Assembly: GCF_000227115.2 (NCBI RefSeq)
Contig: NC_016480.1
Coordinates: 1,364,001 to 1,428,000, forward strand
DNA: 64,000 bases
DNA from: Naumovozyma dairenensis CBS 421
Taxonomy: Eukaryota > Ascomycota > Saccharomycetes > Saccharomycetales > Saccharomycetaceae
Direction of reading: 5' to 3'
Each line of letters begins with the position of its first letter. Positions within the stretch are counted from its first letter, which is position 1. The position numbers and the translations under genes are program-made. Shown here piece after piece: positions 29,857 to 41,041 of this stretch. The notes under the pieces were generated by a model. It had not been told where the DNA came from. It did no database searches and worked only from the letters and a program-made list of their open reading frames with translations.

Positions 29857-31118
29857 ATTTCATGCTGGTACTGCGTGATACTTAAGTCGGTCTATTCGCA
29901 GACTCACCCTTCTTTTCAAGAAAACAGTCGAAAGATTGGGAAGAACAGTCTAGCACATCTACCAAAAGATGAGACAGGAAGAGATTAAAACACTGCATGG
30001 GGTTGATAGATTACTGTACGTTACTGTTTCTTGGCTTGTCCAGTAGACCACATGCAAACGGTAGTGCAACTGTTTTGCTTGGGTGCTGACTAATCTCTTC
30101 GAATTAAAAACGTTAGTAAAACGGCCAAAAATGTTACTTTGCTGATTGCTATAATATTATCGAATGTATGGCTTAAATACTTTCCCTCAATATTTCGCAC
30201 GGACGCAGTGAGTATTATTACCGAAAAAGGATGGTATATATGCTAAATATTAAGATCATGTTTAAGGTGGTTTTATGCTATTTTTAATTAGATAAATTAT
30301 TGTATATTGTTTATTAATCCTCTTTCAAATAGCAAATATTTGGTAATTAGTTTTTTAATTTCATGAGTAGTGTTTTTTTATCGAAAAAAAATAATTGTCA
30401 GATTATATGGGGTTCAATGGTCCCTCTTATATATTTTGTAACTCAACGTTGTACTGTTTAGTACGCCGTTCACTCTGGCTCCGAAACGACACACATTGTT
30501 ATTATTTTATTTTTTATTATTTCATTTTAGGTCACACGACTTTTTTATCGTTACAAGCAAATACAACTGCAATACTAATAAATAACCATATTTAAACCAT
30601 GAAAAAACAATAGATGAAGTAAACGATATTTCAAAGGCTTCATATATAACACTATAAGAACATGGCTATCTATTGTGTATATATTCCCTATAAAATATCC
30701 TCCTATGCAGATACCAAGTTTATTTATTTATTTATTTATTCAACTTAAATTCAGCTTAAAAAATACCATCTTTTGGCTGCTTTACATCCCTACGTACCTA
30801 CGTACACACCCAACCCTACCAACAACTAAGTTCCTTCCATATGTACGTTTTACAAATGTCTTATGTGTTCTCCACTAAGTAGTGTTAAGGCGATATAGGT
30901 CATTAACCCGACGACGTCGGTTTCGTAAAGAAATATCTATTTATATTAAAGACTCCGAATGGCTTTTTAAGGAAGTCCATCTGATTCTGGCTGCTTTTAA
31001 AATATTCTTATCAGGAAGTTTTATGCTAAAACCGCGTAATATATTAAGTATTACGTTGTATTCTATAATTCACATATCTTCTATTTCATTCTACGATACC
31101 AAAATACTGTTCGAGAAA
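29857..31118. other. Non-coding stretch between the two toxin-like copies
   Basis: About 1.26 kb, AT-rich, with TTTA repeats near 30719-30745. No ATG-started frame of note. An in-frame ATG at 31023 would extend the next gene by 32 codons. Confidence 0.45.
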
Positions 31119-31976
31119 ATGTTGCCTATAACGTACATCAGTGTATTATTATTAACGTTCGTTTTCGTTGAACCCATCATTGCTTCTGCAATTGACTACT
31201 CACCTGAAATTTATGTGAAAGGTCATCTAATAGGAAATACAGCTGGTTCTTATTGGTTGATAGATGATGACGTTACACCTATGCCAGTTCCATACTCGAT
31301 GGTAATGGACTATTGGCAAAAGTTAGCATCATCGTCAAAAGTTTCAAACAAACGCGATGGTCAAGTAATATCTACTTTGATTGATAATTGTCAAGGCCAA
31401 TTCTGCCAATTACTCACTCTAGAAGCATTTGCGAATGGGACGCAATATTTTCAAATAAAAACTATACAGGGTTCTGGAAACTTTACCGGAGCTACGTATT
31501 CTGATAAATTTTGGAGGCAAGATAAAGTTGGTTATGGCTCGCAATACGAAGTTGCTTCTCTCTATGGCATGAATTTTGAAACAATTGTGGAAAGTTATAG
31601 TAACTGGGCCTCAATTTGGGAGTTAACTAGACTCATAGTTAGGGCCTTACAACAGACTCTATACTACGTCCTCAATACTTTGAAATATTGTTCACTACAG
31701 AAAGAAAAAAGGGATATATACTCTATACTTGTTGATTCTTCTGATGGCTGGTCAACCTTCATCTCAACAGATACACAAACTGATTTTTCTAATTTTTATT
31801 CCTGGCCTGATTTTGAGCATATGACTCGAGAAGCTCTTACAGATGAGAGCAATAAGTCGAAGTCAGCATTTTGCATTTTTACTAACGCTGTTGCTGGTAA
31901 AGAGATGAATTTAAGGATCATTTCAAACACATCGCAGTCTAAGTTTGATCCATGGGCATTACCTTGTGGCATTTAA
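31119..31976 (+). CDS. Secreted killer-preprotoxin-like protein, probably 3'-frameshifted
   Basis: 285 residues from the ATG at 31119; an alternative in-frame ATG at 31023 gives 317. The N-terminus is a strong signal peptide, with a hydrophobic core of about residues 8-22 and an Ala-Ser-Ala cleavage region. Two Kex2-type Lys-Arg sites follow at 78-79 and 197-198, both followed by Asp. There are five Cys (91, 96, 191, 252, 283) and Asn-glycosylation sequons (NGT, NFT, NKS, NTS). Size, secretion signal and Kex2 sites resemble yeast killer preprotoxins; I cannot name the family. After the stop, the frame at 31952-32134 stays open for 60 codons, contains a hydrophobic segment, and shares a NV(L/I)G block with the decayed copy. 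A frameshift near 31930-31952 is therefore likely. Confidence 0.5.
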   Translation: MLPITYISVLLLTFVFVEPIIASAIDYSPEIYVKGHLIGNTAGSYWLIDDDVTPMPVPYSMVMDYWQKLASSSKVSNKRDGQVISTLIDNCQGQFCQLLTLEAFANGTQYFQIKTIQGSGNFTGATYSDKFWRQDKVGYGSQYEVASLYGMNFETIVESYSNWASIWELTRLIVRALQQTLYYVLNTLKYCSLQKEKRDIYSILVDSSDGWSTFISTDTQTDFSNFYSWPDFEHMTREALTDESNKSKSAFCIFTNAVAGKEMNLRIISNTSQSKFDPWALPCGI

Positions 31977-32134
31977 ATTCTGCTTTTAAAAGTGATGGGG
32001 ATGCTGAATGTTTATATACTGCTAACGTACTAGGTAGTTCATTTATTATTATTATTACTATTATTCATATTTTTACCTTATTAGTGGTGTTAAAGCTAGA
32101 TTGTAAAATGGTTTTGTACTATCTTGGAAGCTGA

Positions 32135-32761
32135 GGAGAGTTATGCGAATAGGCGAAGCAATTCCAACAACTCAGCATAAGGTTGTAAAAATACTTCTTG
32201 TTCAGTTTAAAGATTTGGCTTTCTAGATAGTAGGGATGCTCTCCCTATGCCATACTTTATTCTAGTTTGTAGCACATCTGTCACCATGCCATAGCACTCT
32301 ATGTTTCCTCGAATCATTTTTCTGGCGCCAGGTCAACATGCACCTCAACAGATGTATAACTATAAACAGTGAATATACGGTTCTAAGGTATGGTATTTTA
32401 AAACATACAATGAGCAAAGTAGAAAGAAATCCTGTCAAATAGAGTACACGCCTACACCTGAGTAATATACCTAATTATACTCGTAAATATACACTTTCTT
32501 ATATTATATATGGCTAAATTTCCCTGACACCTGAGTTTTCTATGGTTCCAAAATCCTTTTCTGCACGTGCCATAGTTCTATGGTAGGAGAGAAAGAACAG
32601 TAAACACTGTTTCGTAAATCACCTGCATGCAATACAAGACGTAAAACCTAAATATATAACTGAAGGCTGATGATCGAGAAGAAGGACATTGCTTCAACAA
32701 CAACCACGCCACACATTCCATAGTCGACATTACTAAAAAGACGGTCCCGCCATAATCAATC
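32135..32761. other. Intergenic, toxin-like gene to FRQ1
   Basis: About 630 bp holding the FRQ1 promoter. No coding frame supported. A TGCACGTGCC E-box-like sequence occurs near 32562. Confidence 0.5.
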
Positions 32762-33334
32762 ATGGGAGCCAAAACATCAAAACTATCGAAGGATGACTTA
32801 ACAAGCTTAAAACAATCCACATATTTTGACCGTCGTGAAATACAACAATGGCACAAGGGGTTCCTAAGAGATTGCCCCCAGGGACACTTAACTAGAGACG
32901 ATTTCGTCAAAATATATAAACAATTCTTCCCCTTTGGATCCCCCGATGATTTTGCTAATCACCTCTTTAGTGTTTTTGATAAAGACGATAACGGATTTAT
33001 AGATTTTAAAGAATTCATTACTGTACTAAGTACTACCTCCAGGGGTACGCTGGAGGAAAAATTGGTTTGGGCTTTCCAATTGTATGATTTGAATCACGAT
33101 GGGTATATCACCTACGATGAAATGTTGACTGTCGTCTCAAGTGTATACAAAATGATGGGTTCTATGGTTAAATTGAATGATGACGAAGCTACTCCGCAAT
33201 TGAGAGTAGATAAAATCTTTAGCTTAATGGATAAAGATCAAGATGGGTACATTACTTTGGATGAATTTAGAGAGGGGTCCAGAGTGGATCCTTCTATAAT
33301 TAGTGCATTGAACTTATACGAAGGTTTGGTGTAG
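32762..33334 (+). CDS. FRQ1: Frequenin Frq1 (NCS-1)
   Basis: 190 residues, the S. cerevisiae length. It starts [10 protein letters not shown] with the Gly2 N-myristoylation signal. There are four EF hands: the first is degenerate (about 36-47), and three are canonical at 73-84 ([12 protein letters not shown]), 109-120 ([12 protein letters not shown]) and 157-168 ([12 protein letters not shown]). Frq1 is a Golgi-associated calcium sensor that activates the PI4-kinase Pik1. Together with VPS74, which reads PI4P, it is part of the same Golgi lipid pathway, and the two are neighbours in S. cerevisiae (YDR372C-YDR373W) and here apart from the inserted island. Confidence 0.97.
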   Translation: MGAKTSKLSKDDLTSLKQSTYFDRREIQQWHKGFLRDCPQGHLTRDDFVKIYKQFFPFGSPDDFANHLFSVFDKDDNGFIDFKEFITVLSTTSRGTLEEKLVWAFQLYDLNHDGYITYDEMLTVVSSVYKMMGSMVKLNDDEATPQLRVDKIFSLMDKDQDGYITLDEFREGSRVDPSIISALNLYEGLV

Positions 33335-33488
33335 ACCTCACCGGTACCATCTTTCCAGTTTTTAATTAGTCATTTTTCTTATACATACATGCACCCACAT
33401 TACATTACATTATTATATACACGTATATATACACTAAGCATATTCTTTTATTATTTTATTATTATTTTTTGTCACCTGTCTCTTTTTC

Positions 33489-34382
33489 CTATACCTTTCT
33501 AGTTTTAGTATATTTCTCGACAAATTCTCTCTTCGATTCAATACCTAAAGTCTTGGAAACTAACTTATATTTATCACCATCATTTAATGAACTTCTTAAT
33601 TCATCTAATGTAGCACTAATCCTTTGGGGTTCAGTGATCTTACATTTATAATGAACTTTTTTAGTTAACATCCTAATTAAGAACGTAAATTTCCCAACAG
33701 GTAAAGGTGTCACTAATGAATTATTGATTTTCAAAATAATATTTTGAATGTCGAAATTATGACGATTGTTCATTTCCCATTCTGGATCAATGAAACTTTT
33801 CAATTCAGATGAGTTTATCCCAAATGGTAATACACTTTTGCCATTGGAACATGTCCCCTCGATAAATAAGAAATTAACAGTATTTTTCAACGCTCCCAAA
33901 TTTTGGACCTTTTCCTTACTGTATTTGGTAACATTTAATGATCCATTCAAAGTAAAACAAATAAATTTAAATAATCGCATCTTATAAATAGAACCATCAG
34001 AATCTGGTACCAAAAATGAACAACTACCCTGTGAAATCAAATATAACATTAAACAATCTAAAGATGATTGATAATTTACAACGTATAACTGTGATTTCAT
34101 CGGATAATGTTTCTCAGGTTTAACCAATCGTCTTTTCACTCCAACTACATTAATGTCACTTTTCCATCCAAATAATGAACCTAAATTCCATTTTAATACG
34201 GTTCGAGAACCAGTGATATGGAAAAGAATAATTAATGGAGATATTATAATCATCTTAATCAATAATATCAATCCATACCCCAATTGAATGACCACATTAG
34301 GATCTTTATTATTCCCAGAAGTAGGCGGTAAAAATGGAGCAATACCAGTCCCCTTATCTCTCCAATTCGTAAACTTTTCCAT
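33489..34382 (-). CDS. LOA1: Lysophosphatidic acid acyltransferase Loa1 (Vps66)
   Basis: 297 residues from the ATG at 34382 (300 in S. cerevisiae); 14 open codons upstream lack an ATG. A membrane segment lies at about 31-57. It is in the PlsC-type acyltransferase superfamily: the position of the catalytic HX4D motif reads YQSSLD (Tyr104-Asp109), so the His is not visible here, and FLFIEGTCSNGKSVLPF matches the EGT(R/C)S motif. Loa1 is an ER and lipid-droplet acyl-CoA:LPA acyltransferase affecting triacylglycerol and droplet size. It is convergent with FRQ1 (154 bp) and divergent from TAZ1, as in YPR139C-YPR140W. Confidence 0.88.
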   Translation of the reverse strand: MEKFTNWRDKGTGIAPFLPPTSGNNKDPNVVIQLGYGLILLIKMIIISPLIILFHITGSRTVLKWNLGSLFGWKSDINVVGVKRRLVKPEKHYPMKSQLYVVNYQSSLDCLMLYLISQGSCSFLVPDSDGSIYKMRLFKFICFTLNGSLNVTKYSKEKVQNLGALKNTVNFLFIEGTCSNGKSVLPFGINSSELKSFIDPEWEMNNRHNFDIQNIILKINNSLVTPLPVGKFTFLIRMLTKKVHYKCKITEPQRISATLDELRSSLNDGDKYKLVSKTLGIESKREFVEKYTKTRKV

Positions 34383-34741
34383 TATATTATCACTCAGCAC
34401 TAAGGAATATTGCAACAAAGTCAATCAGTAATTTAGCTCTTATTAAAGTTGTCGCTCTTTTGTATTTCCATATATACTTTTATTTCAGTAAATTTATATA
34501 TATTTTTCACTTTTACGTATGCCACTCGTTTAGTATGAAAAAACAATATCTTCAAGAAAAATTATGTCAATTTCAATATTAATATCAAGGAAAAAAAAAA
34601 AAGAAACAAATACACAGCCAGGTCATCAGAAAATCGAGAATTATCCCAATATTGAAGGTTTAGATCCCTGAATCTCAACCATACAACACCACCTGCTCCA
34701 TATCTTCCTTTTTTTGCACTTTCCCAAGCTAGATCATACAT
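34383..34741. other. Shared LOA1/TAZ1 divergent promoter
   Basis: 359 bp between divergent starts, with an A-run at about 34591-34602. No gene seen. Confidence 0.5.
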
Positions 34742-35965
34742 ATGTCCTTCCCAGACGTCTTGAGAAACGGTGACGATTTCTTAAAACAATATCCTAGACA
34801 AAGTAGAATATGGACAATACTATCATATGGTACTTCCTTAATCACAGTAAGTCTCTCCAAACTATTCTTACATACATTCTATAGCATCAAAGTGAACAAT
34901 TTCGAAGTTCTTGAAAAGGCTGTTCAAACTGCAGAAAATGAAAATAGAGGTATAATGACAATGATGAATCACATGTCCATGGTGGATGACCCGACTTTTT
35001 GGGCTGCATTCCCACTACGATTATATAGACAAAAGGAAAATATTCGATGGTGTTTGGGAGCTGAAAATATTTGTTTCCAAAATAAATTCTTAGGTTACAT
35101 GTTCTCATTGGGACAAGTATTAAGTACCAAGAGGTTTGGGGTGGGTCCATTTCAAGGGTCAATTGATGCTGCAATTAGATTGTTGAGCCCAGATGATTCT
35201 TTGGAAAGCTTGACTTGGAGACCATCCAAAGGTATTAATGAATCATTGAAACAACAACAAAATTCTTCGTCCTTGACTAACCCTCCAATAAGAAGAAATA
35301 AACCATCGTGGGTTCATGTCTATCCTGAGGGATTTGTTTTACAATTACATCCACCATATTCTAATTCTATGAGATATTTTAAATGGGGGATTACAAGAAT
35401 GATATTGGAATCTACAAAGCCTCCAGTTATCGTCCCAATTTTCACTACTGGATTTGAAAATATTATTTCCGAGGAATCGGAAGAATCATTCTTAAAACAA
35501 CTTTGGAAGAGTTTTGGTACTGAAATTAATATCACCATTGGTGATCCCTTGGATAATAAATTAATCGATAATTTTAGAAATGAATGGAATCAATTAGTAG
35601 AAAAATATTTTGATCCCGAGAATCCTACTAATTTATCTACTCGTTTGAAATATGGTGAAGAAGCTCAAGATTTAAGAAGTAGAGTTGCCGCAGAATTGAG
35701 AAATCATGTCGCTAAAATCAGACATGATGTTAGAAATTTACCAAAAGAAGATCCCAGATTCCAATCACCCGCTTGGTGGAAAAAATATACCTCATCTGAA
35801 GGGAAATCAGATCCAGATGTCAAATTTATTGGTAAAAATTGGGCAATTAAACGTTTACAAAATATTTTGAATATTGAACCAGCAATGGATAACAATAACA
35901 ACGGTGATGAGACAAGAAATAAAAGAGAAACCTCATCTAATAAACCAGATATTAAGAAAGATTAG
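34742..35965 (+). CDS. TAZ1: Tafazzin Taz1, cardiolipin transacylase
   Basis: 407 residues (381 in S. cerevisiae). Catalytic HX4D is seen as NHMSMVDDP with His77 and Asp82. VGPFQGSIDA and the acyltransferase block HVYPEGFVLQLHPPYSNSMRYFKWG follow. An amphipathic hydrophobic N-terminal segment (about 24-46) anchors it to mitochondrial membrane leaflets facing the intermembrane space. Taz1 remodels cardiolipin by moving acyl chains from phosphatidylcholine. The extra length is an Asn/Lys-rich C-terminal tail and a Ser/Asn insert near 160-185. It is convergent with KAR3. Confidence 0.95.
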   Translation: MSFPDVLRNGDDFLKQYPRQSRIWTILSYGTSLITVSLSKLFLHTFYSIKVNNFEVLEKAVQTAENENRGIMTMMNHMSMVDDPTFWAAFPLRLYRQKENIRWCLGAENICFQNKFLGYMFSLGQVLSTKRFGVGPFQGSIDAAIRLLSPDDSLESLTWRPSKGINESLKQQQNSSSLTNPPIRRNKPSWVHVYPEGFVLQLHPPYSNSMRYFKWGITRMILESTKPPVIVPIFTTGFENIISEESEESFLKQLWKSFGTEINITIGDPLDNKLIDNFRNEWNQLVEKYFDPENPTNLSTRLKYGEEAQDLRSRVAAELRNHVAKIRHDVRNLPKEDPRFQSPAWWKKYTSSEGKSDPDVKFIGKNWAIKRLQNILNIEPAMDNNNNGDETRNKRETSSNKPDIKKD

Positions 35966-36231
35966 TGTATTAGGTTTCCATTAGCCTACTGATCTTTAAT
36001 ATAGAATCGATGGCTTCACGAACCTTCGAATATCAAAAAGGCTCACCTCAATATACATACAACCTAAACACTATTTTATGATAAACAATTGTATGTATGT
36101 ATATCTGTATATATTGTAAATATACTTTAATGCATTGTATTTAATTTAATTTTTTCTTCCTTGGTATAAAGGAGCACATTTTTTGTTTCGTGCTCTGATG
36201 AATATTTAATAAATTGCTAGACAGAATTTTA

Positions 36232-38523
36232 TTATTTCGATATAGTTGCTCCTCCCATTTTTGCGGAATTAACTTTTGATGCAAAACGTAAAGAATTCAA
36301 AGTTTCATTGACATAATTTATACTAGGAGATATATTGACAAACATTAAGGTCTTAGAATTCCCAATTAATGAATATTGTAACAAATAAGTCAATTTGGAA
36401 TTTCTGAAAGGAATATGTCTTTTCTTCGCATTCTCTTTGTCCTTTTCCGAGCCTGTTAAAGCATGAATGACATCACCGAGACAACTTAAAGATCTATTGA
36501 TATTTTGAGTCTCTCTTAATCTTTCCCCAGTTACCTGGGATGAATTAATTCTTTCTGAACCTGCTAAATCAACCAAGTTTAAAATACCATATGACTTTTC
36601 TCCAGTTATTTCATTCGTCCCCTTCAAATGGATAATAAAGATACTATGGGAACGTGAAGAATGTTCATTCGAAAGTGTACTAGCTGTTGATCTCAATTTA
36701 TTTGCTCTTCGTAGGATGTTATCTACAGTGATCTTTGAATCAAGCTTACACGTCGTTATATTTGTTACCTTAGTTGTTTGAGTTTCTGGATCATGTCTTA
36801 TTTCATGTTTAGTTGAATTAGACTGCGATGGTGAAGCCAACAAGTCATTGACTTTGCCGTTATTATCGTGTTCATTTCTTAAAAGATCAACGATATTTTC
36901 ATTATATATTTCCACAAATTCACATTCAATTTCATATTTCCACCCTCTTTCTTTCAAATTATTCGTCCAATTGAAAATGTGCGATATAGTAGCAGGAATG
37001 ATACCATCTTTAGGATGTAGCATAGTATAAGTCTTACCTGATCCCGTTTGACCATACGCAAAAATACAAACATTGTAACCATCTAATGAACTTTGTACCA
37101 ATTGACCAACTTCTTTAAAAACATCATCGTTTGTTTCATTTTGATTGAATATTTTATCGAATTTAAATTTCAAAGTTGTGGAGTTATTGCTGCTATTATT
37201 ATTCAATGCCTTTTGTATTTCCAGGGTTTGAGTACCATTGTTATCATCAAATTCAGACACCTTTAGATGGCTGGTGTTGTTGCTTTCCTGTGGTAAAATC
37301 GGCGGACGAATTCTACAATATACTCTAATGTTACCTCTTAACTCTTGTAAAGTATTATGTAAACTACGTCTCATCGTTTCTTCCTTAATCAATATTTCAT
37401 TGATTTCTTTCAAATCGACTTCTGTATTTTCAATATAATCCTCTAGTTCAACTTTACGTCTCAATTTCTCTTCAACCTTTAGATCATTTTCGAGAATTTC
37501 GCTCTCTAAATTCGATGACTCACTTTGGGTCGTTTTCAAGATGTTTTGCAAGTCATCTAGCTTTTCTTTAAGGTTTTTGATTTCCGACTTTTGCGCTTTC
37601 GCCTTGGGTTCTAATTCCTTTTCAATTCTTTCATTGAGAGATCCAACTTCATTGGTGATTTTTTCATTTATCTCTAGATTCGTTTTCCATTCTGCATGAT
37701 ATTTTTGCAACCATTCTTCTTTTATAGTTCTATTTTTCTCCTCCACATCAGCTAACATAACTTTTAGAGTATCATCGTTAGTTAGAATTTTATTTGAAAT
37801 ATCTTCCACTTTATTCAATAACGCATTTCTGTTATCTTCAAATTTTTTGATTTTACTTTGTTTCAGTTTCTCAATTTTCAAGCGATACTCATTTTCCATT
37901 TTATTAAACTCAGCATTATTCTTAGCTTCCAATTGTTTCAAATGTAATTGATGTCCTTCATTTAAATATTTTTTCTTATTAGTTAACTTTTCATTCAAAT
38001 TCCTAATTTCATTTTCCTTTGATTTCAATAGTTGTTCTTTACTATTCTTTTCCTTGTACAGTTTCTCCCATTCAGATTGTAAATTAGCATACTCATCTTT
38101 ATTTACGTTTAGTTCGTCTCTTAAATTATCAAAAATTGTTTTCTTTTGAAACAATTCCTCCTGTAATTGGTTTAACTCCACTATACTATCCTTATGGAAA
38201 GATGTCAAATTCTTATCTGGAGAGTAATTACTACAATTATCATTATTATCATTTGGTATTATCGAATTATTCCCGTCCGAGGATCCTATTAAAGACGCTC
38301 TAACAGAAGTTGATTCATTACTATTGGTAGGTCTTTTCGCCTGTGTTCGAGAAATCGCTGGTCTTGGGGGAGTAGTAGTAAACCGCCTTTTATATTGTTT
38401 ATCTAAGTCATTGGTAAAATTTACATCCGGGATTGACGATGTTCCGCTCCCTCCAGTACTATATCGTATTGGGGTTTTGGGGAGTAGACTATTTGAATAG
38501 GTACGTTCATTATTCCTTCTCAT
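36232..38523 (-). CDS. KAR3: Kinesin-14 motor Kar3
   Basis: 763 residues (729 in S. cerevisiae). The N-terminal region of about 110 residues is disordered. A long coiled coil runs from about 115 to 390, and a C-terminal motor begins at the neck NIRVYCRIRP near 398. The P-loop is GQTGSGKTYTM, switch I NEHSSRSHSIF and switch II LVDLAGSER; the microtubule-binding KLTYLLQYSLIGNSKTLMFV segment follows. A C-terminal motor after a stalk is the kinesin-14 layout, which moves to minus ends. Kar3 acts with Cik1 or Vik1 in nuclear fusion and spindle function. The order TAZ1-KAR3 matches YPR140W-YPR141C. Confidence 0.96.
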   Translation of the reverse strand: MRRNNERTYSNSLLPKTPIRYSTGGSGTSSIPDVNFTNDLDKQYKRRFTTTPPRPAISRTQAKRPTNSNESTSVRASLIGSSDGNNSIIPNDNNDNCSNYSPDKNLTSFHKDSIVELNQLQEELFQKKTIFDNLRDELNVNKDEYANLQSEWEKLYKEKNSKEQLLKSKENEIRNLNEKLTNKKKYLNEGHQLHLKQLEAKNNAEFNKMENEYRLKIEKLKQSKIKKFEDNRNALLNKVEDISNKILTNDDTLKVMLADVEEKNRTIKEEWLQKYHAEWKTNLEINEKITNEVGSLNERIEKELEPKAKAQKSEIKNLKEKLDDLQNILKTTQSESSNLESEILENDLKVEEKLRRKVELEDYIENTEVDLKEINEILIKEETMRRSLHNTLQELRGNIRVYCRIRPPILPQESNNTSHLKVSEFDDNNGTQTLEIQKALNNNSSNNSTTLKFKFDKIFNQNETNDDVFKEVGQLVQSSLDGYNVCIFAYGQTGSGKTYTMLHPKDGIIPATISHIFNWTNNLKERGWKYEIECEFVEIYNENIVDLLRNEHDNNGKVNDLLASPSQSNSTKHEIRHDPETQTTKVTNITTCKLDSKITVDNILRRANKLRSTASTLSNEHSSRSHSIFIIHLKGTNEITGEKSYGILNLVDLAGSERINSSQVTGERLRETQNINRSLSCLGDVIHALTGSEKDKENAKKRHIPFRNSKLTYLLQYSLIGNSKTLMFVNISPSINYVNETLNSLRFASKVNSAKMGGATISK

Positions 38524-38822
38524 TTATAATGTTGCTTTTTGAAGCTCTTCTATTAGGGTATGATCTCGATAAAGAATAATTCTAATATTCAAAAAAATGG
38601 AATTGAAAAAGCAGCTCTTTTTAAATATATTTTCGAGTATTCAAAGTAAAATGGATTTCCTAAACCTCGTATATAATAAAAACCGATGATAAATTCAACA
38701 GAGAATCCTTATTTGATGTCTTGTAACAAGTTTGTTTCATCAGGTTCAATTTTACAAATGGCTAAAATCAATTTATGTTGATACCTTTTGTTTACCATTA
38801 CCCGGATGCTTGCTCTAAAAAG

Positions 38823-38858
38823 TGAAAAATTTTGTGAAATTGCGCGATGAGCTGAAAA
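38823..38858. promoter_or_regulatory. RRPE and PAC motifs upstream of RRP15
   Basis: TGAAAAATTTTG (38823-38834) and GCGATGAGCTGAAAA (38844-38858), near-perfect RRPE and PAC sites 160-200 bp upstream of the RRP15 ATG. Confidence 0.85.
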
Positions 38859-39019
38859 TCTCAGATGAGATGGAAAACTTGAAAATAATACTGTAATTGA
38901 AGAGGTTTTTTTATGGTTGAACTGTCATTTTTGGAATGATCAAGCACCATTCCTAATCGAGTTTTAAATATTACCTGCAAAGGCTATCAACATATTTTAG
39001 CATAACAGTGACATATAGC

Positions 39020-39787
39020 ATGAGTTCGAAAGGGAGCGTAACGGTGAGGAAACCTAAAATGGAAAAAGTGAGAGATGAGCAAGACACTAAAGTAAAAGGC
39101 CTTGAGGCAAATAATAGTCTTAAAGAACTAAGCGGAAGTGACGACAGTGAAGAAGAAGCTGATGAGATTCAAGATGATGAATTAGATTTATCTGACGTCT
39201 CTTCTGTATCAGAAGCTAATGGTAGCGAAGACGACGGTTCGGATGCCCATGAACGAGGAGAAGAAGACGAAGAAGAAGGTGACGACTTTCCAAAGAAAAA
39301 GAAGTCTAAGAAAAGTAAGCATGATGATGGTTCCAATGATTTCTCTAGCGCAGTTAACGCAATCTTGTCATCACATTTGAAGGCATATGACAGAAAGGAT
39401 CCAATTATGGCAAGAAATAAAAAAGTGCTGAAGAAAAATGAATCAGATAAACTTGAACAGCAAGCCAGAAGGGTCCTAACAACAGAGAGGAAAAAACTAT
39501 TAAATAAAGCAAGAAAGAAAGATATCATCCCAATTGCTTCCGGTGAAAATCAAAATGGTGAAGAGATTAGAGCTGTCCTAGAAAAGGAAACAAAACTAAG
39601 GAAAATTGCCCAAAAGGGTGTTGTAAAACTTTTTAATGCTATTCTTTCGACACAAGTGAAGACTGAAAAGGAAATCGCTACTACCATGGGTGATATCAAG
39701 AACAGAAAAGAAAGAGAAACCCTTATTACGGAAGTCTCAAAGGAAAAGTTCCTGGACTTGGTTAAGGCAGCCGGTGAAGATAATTAA
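39020..39787 (+). CDS. RRP15: 60S biogenesis factor Rrp15
   Basis: 255 residues from the ATG at 39020 (250 in S. cerevisiae). An acidic Ser/Asp/Glu N-terminal half (about 40-90) leads to a basic stretch [12 protein letters not shown]. The conserved Rrp15p domain starts at [19 protein letters not shown] and continues through the helix-rich [14 protein letters not shown] region. Rrp15 is a nucleolar pre-60S factor needed for 27S pre-rRNA processing. PAC and RRPE sites upstream agree. A GTG-initiated extension of four codons is ignored. It corresponds to YPR143W, next to KAR3 on the ancestral track. Confidence 0.92.
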   Translation: MSSKGSVTVRKPKMEKVRDEQDTKVKGLEANNSLKELSGSDDSEEEADEIQDDELDLSDVSSVSEANGSEDDGSDAHERGEEDEEEGDDFPKKKKSKKSKHDDGSNDFSSAVNAILSSHLKAYDRKDPIMARNKKVLKKNESDKLEQQARRVLTTERKKLLNKARKKDIIPIASGENQNGEEIRAVLEKETKLRKIAQKGVVKLFNAILSTQVKTEKEIATTMGDIKNRKERETLITEVSKEKFLDLVKAAGEDN

Positions 39788-41041
39788 AAAAATGCAATGA
39801 AAAAGCATTTATAGAATATCAATAATCTTTTTTTGCTAGATGTATCTGTATATTAAACATATTCTTCAACATTAGTATACCTTGCATTTTGAGATTTACC
39901 ATTATTTGGTGATGATTGACTTTTGTAATAATGGCAACAAGTTGCTTTGTTTGAGTTTATATATGGTCATAGTCATGGATTCATTGCAAGGAAGTTATAC
40001 TATCACTGAATTAACCACATCTTTATTGATATAATTCCGAAAATGGTTTTGAAAAATACCTTAAAAAATTGTTTACTTTTGGCTCTAAATAATTACTGAT
40101 TTGATCTCTTCCAACTTTTCAGGAACAAGTTTTTCAATTGAGAAGTACATTAATTCAGAGGCTAAAAATCATGTAAAATATAGTCCCAAGTAGTTCTGTA
40201 AACTAGATATTTCAGCAACAGTTAAAGATTTTAATCCAGGTATTAACCAATTCTTTGGCTTAATTTTTAGGAAGGTTAACTTGCAACAATGGATGCAAAT
40301 GCTAATTAAATTTTCCACATTTTGTGACACAAATCGGATAAGACATTAATGCCTGAATTCAAACAGAAAATAATACTCCATGAACAACAATAAAGAATTT
40401 GTTGGATTTGAAACTGCTTCTCTACTATCTCTACCTACTGTAACCTCCATACTGTACCGTATTGTAATTTATATACCTTTTTACAGTTATTAAAAAGTTT
40501 ATCAGGATGAGACAAACCTTAAATAGAAAAAACTTACTGCTAATCATTTTGTCAGTCAATTTGGAACAAATGCCTTCGTTTGAAGTGGAAGTATTTTTGC
40601 TTAACGACACACAGTAGAATTCCAGTGTGTGTGGCCTCTGGAAAAACTCTACGTTACTAGTATTCTAATAGTGTTCAAGTTGTAAATACACCGTTAAACA
40701 TTTCCTATCAAACTTCGCTCAGAAGCATCCAATCTTTGATATCCTGTGTTATTCGTATTGTAAATTCCACCTTGAATGTAAGTAAGCTTTATATGAGTTT
40801 ATTTTAATTATGATTAATAGTCTCTGATAATATAAGTAATAGAGTTCGTTCTTCCTGAAAGTAAATAAAAATATAAAATATAAAAAATATAACAACAGGA
40901 AAATCAGGAATTGAAACTTCGAGTTATTGGTCTATTTATACCTTTCTGATGGCAGGATAGAAAACACGAGAATATATTTCGTTGACAGACATGTCAACCC
41001 AATGTTAGTCACGACACGTCGGTGTCTGTGGTTCTTCGCGT

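Noticed and set aside
39912..40008. C/D-box snoRNA (GTGATGA ... CTGA)
   Set aside because: No convincing terminal stem, no internal C'/D' pair and no recognised guide sequence.
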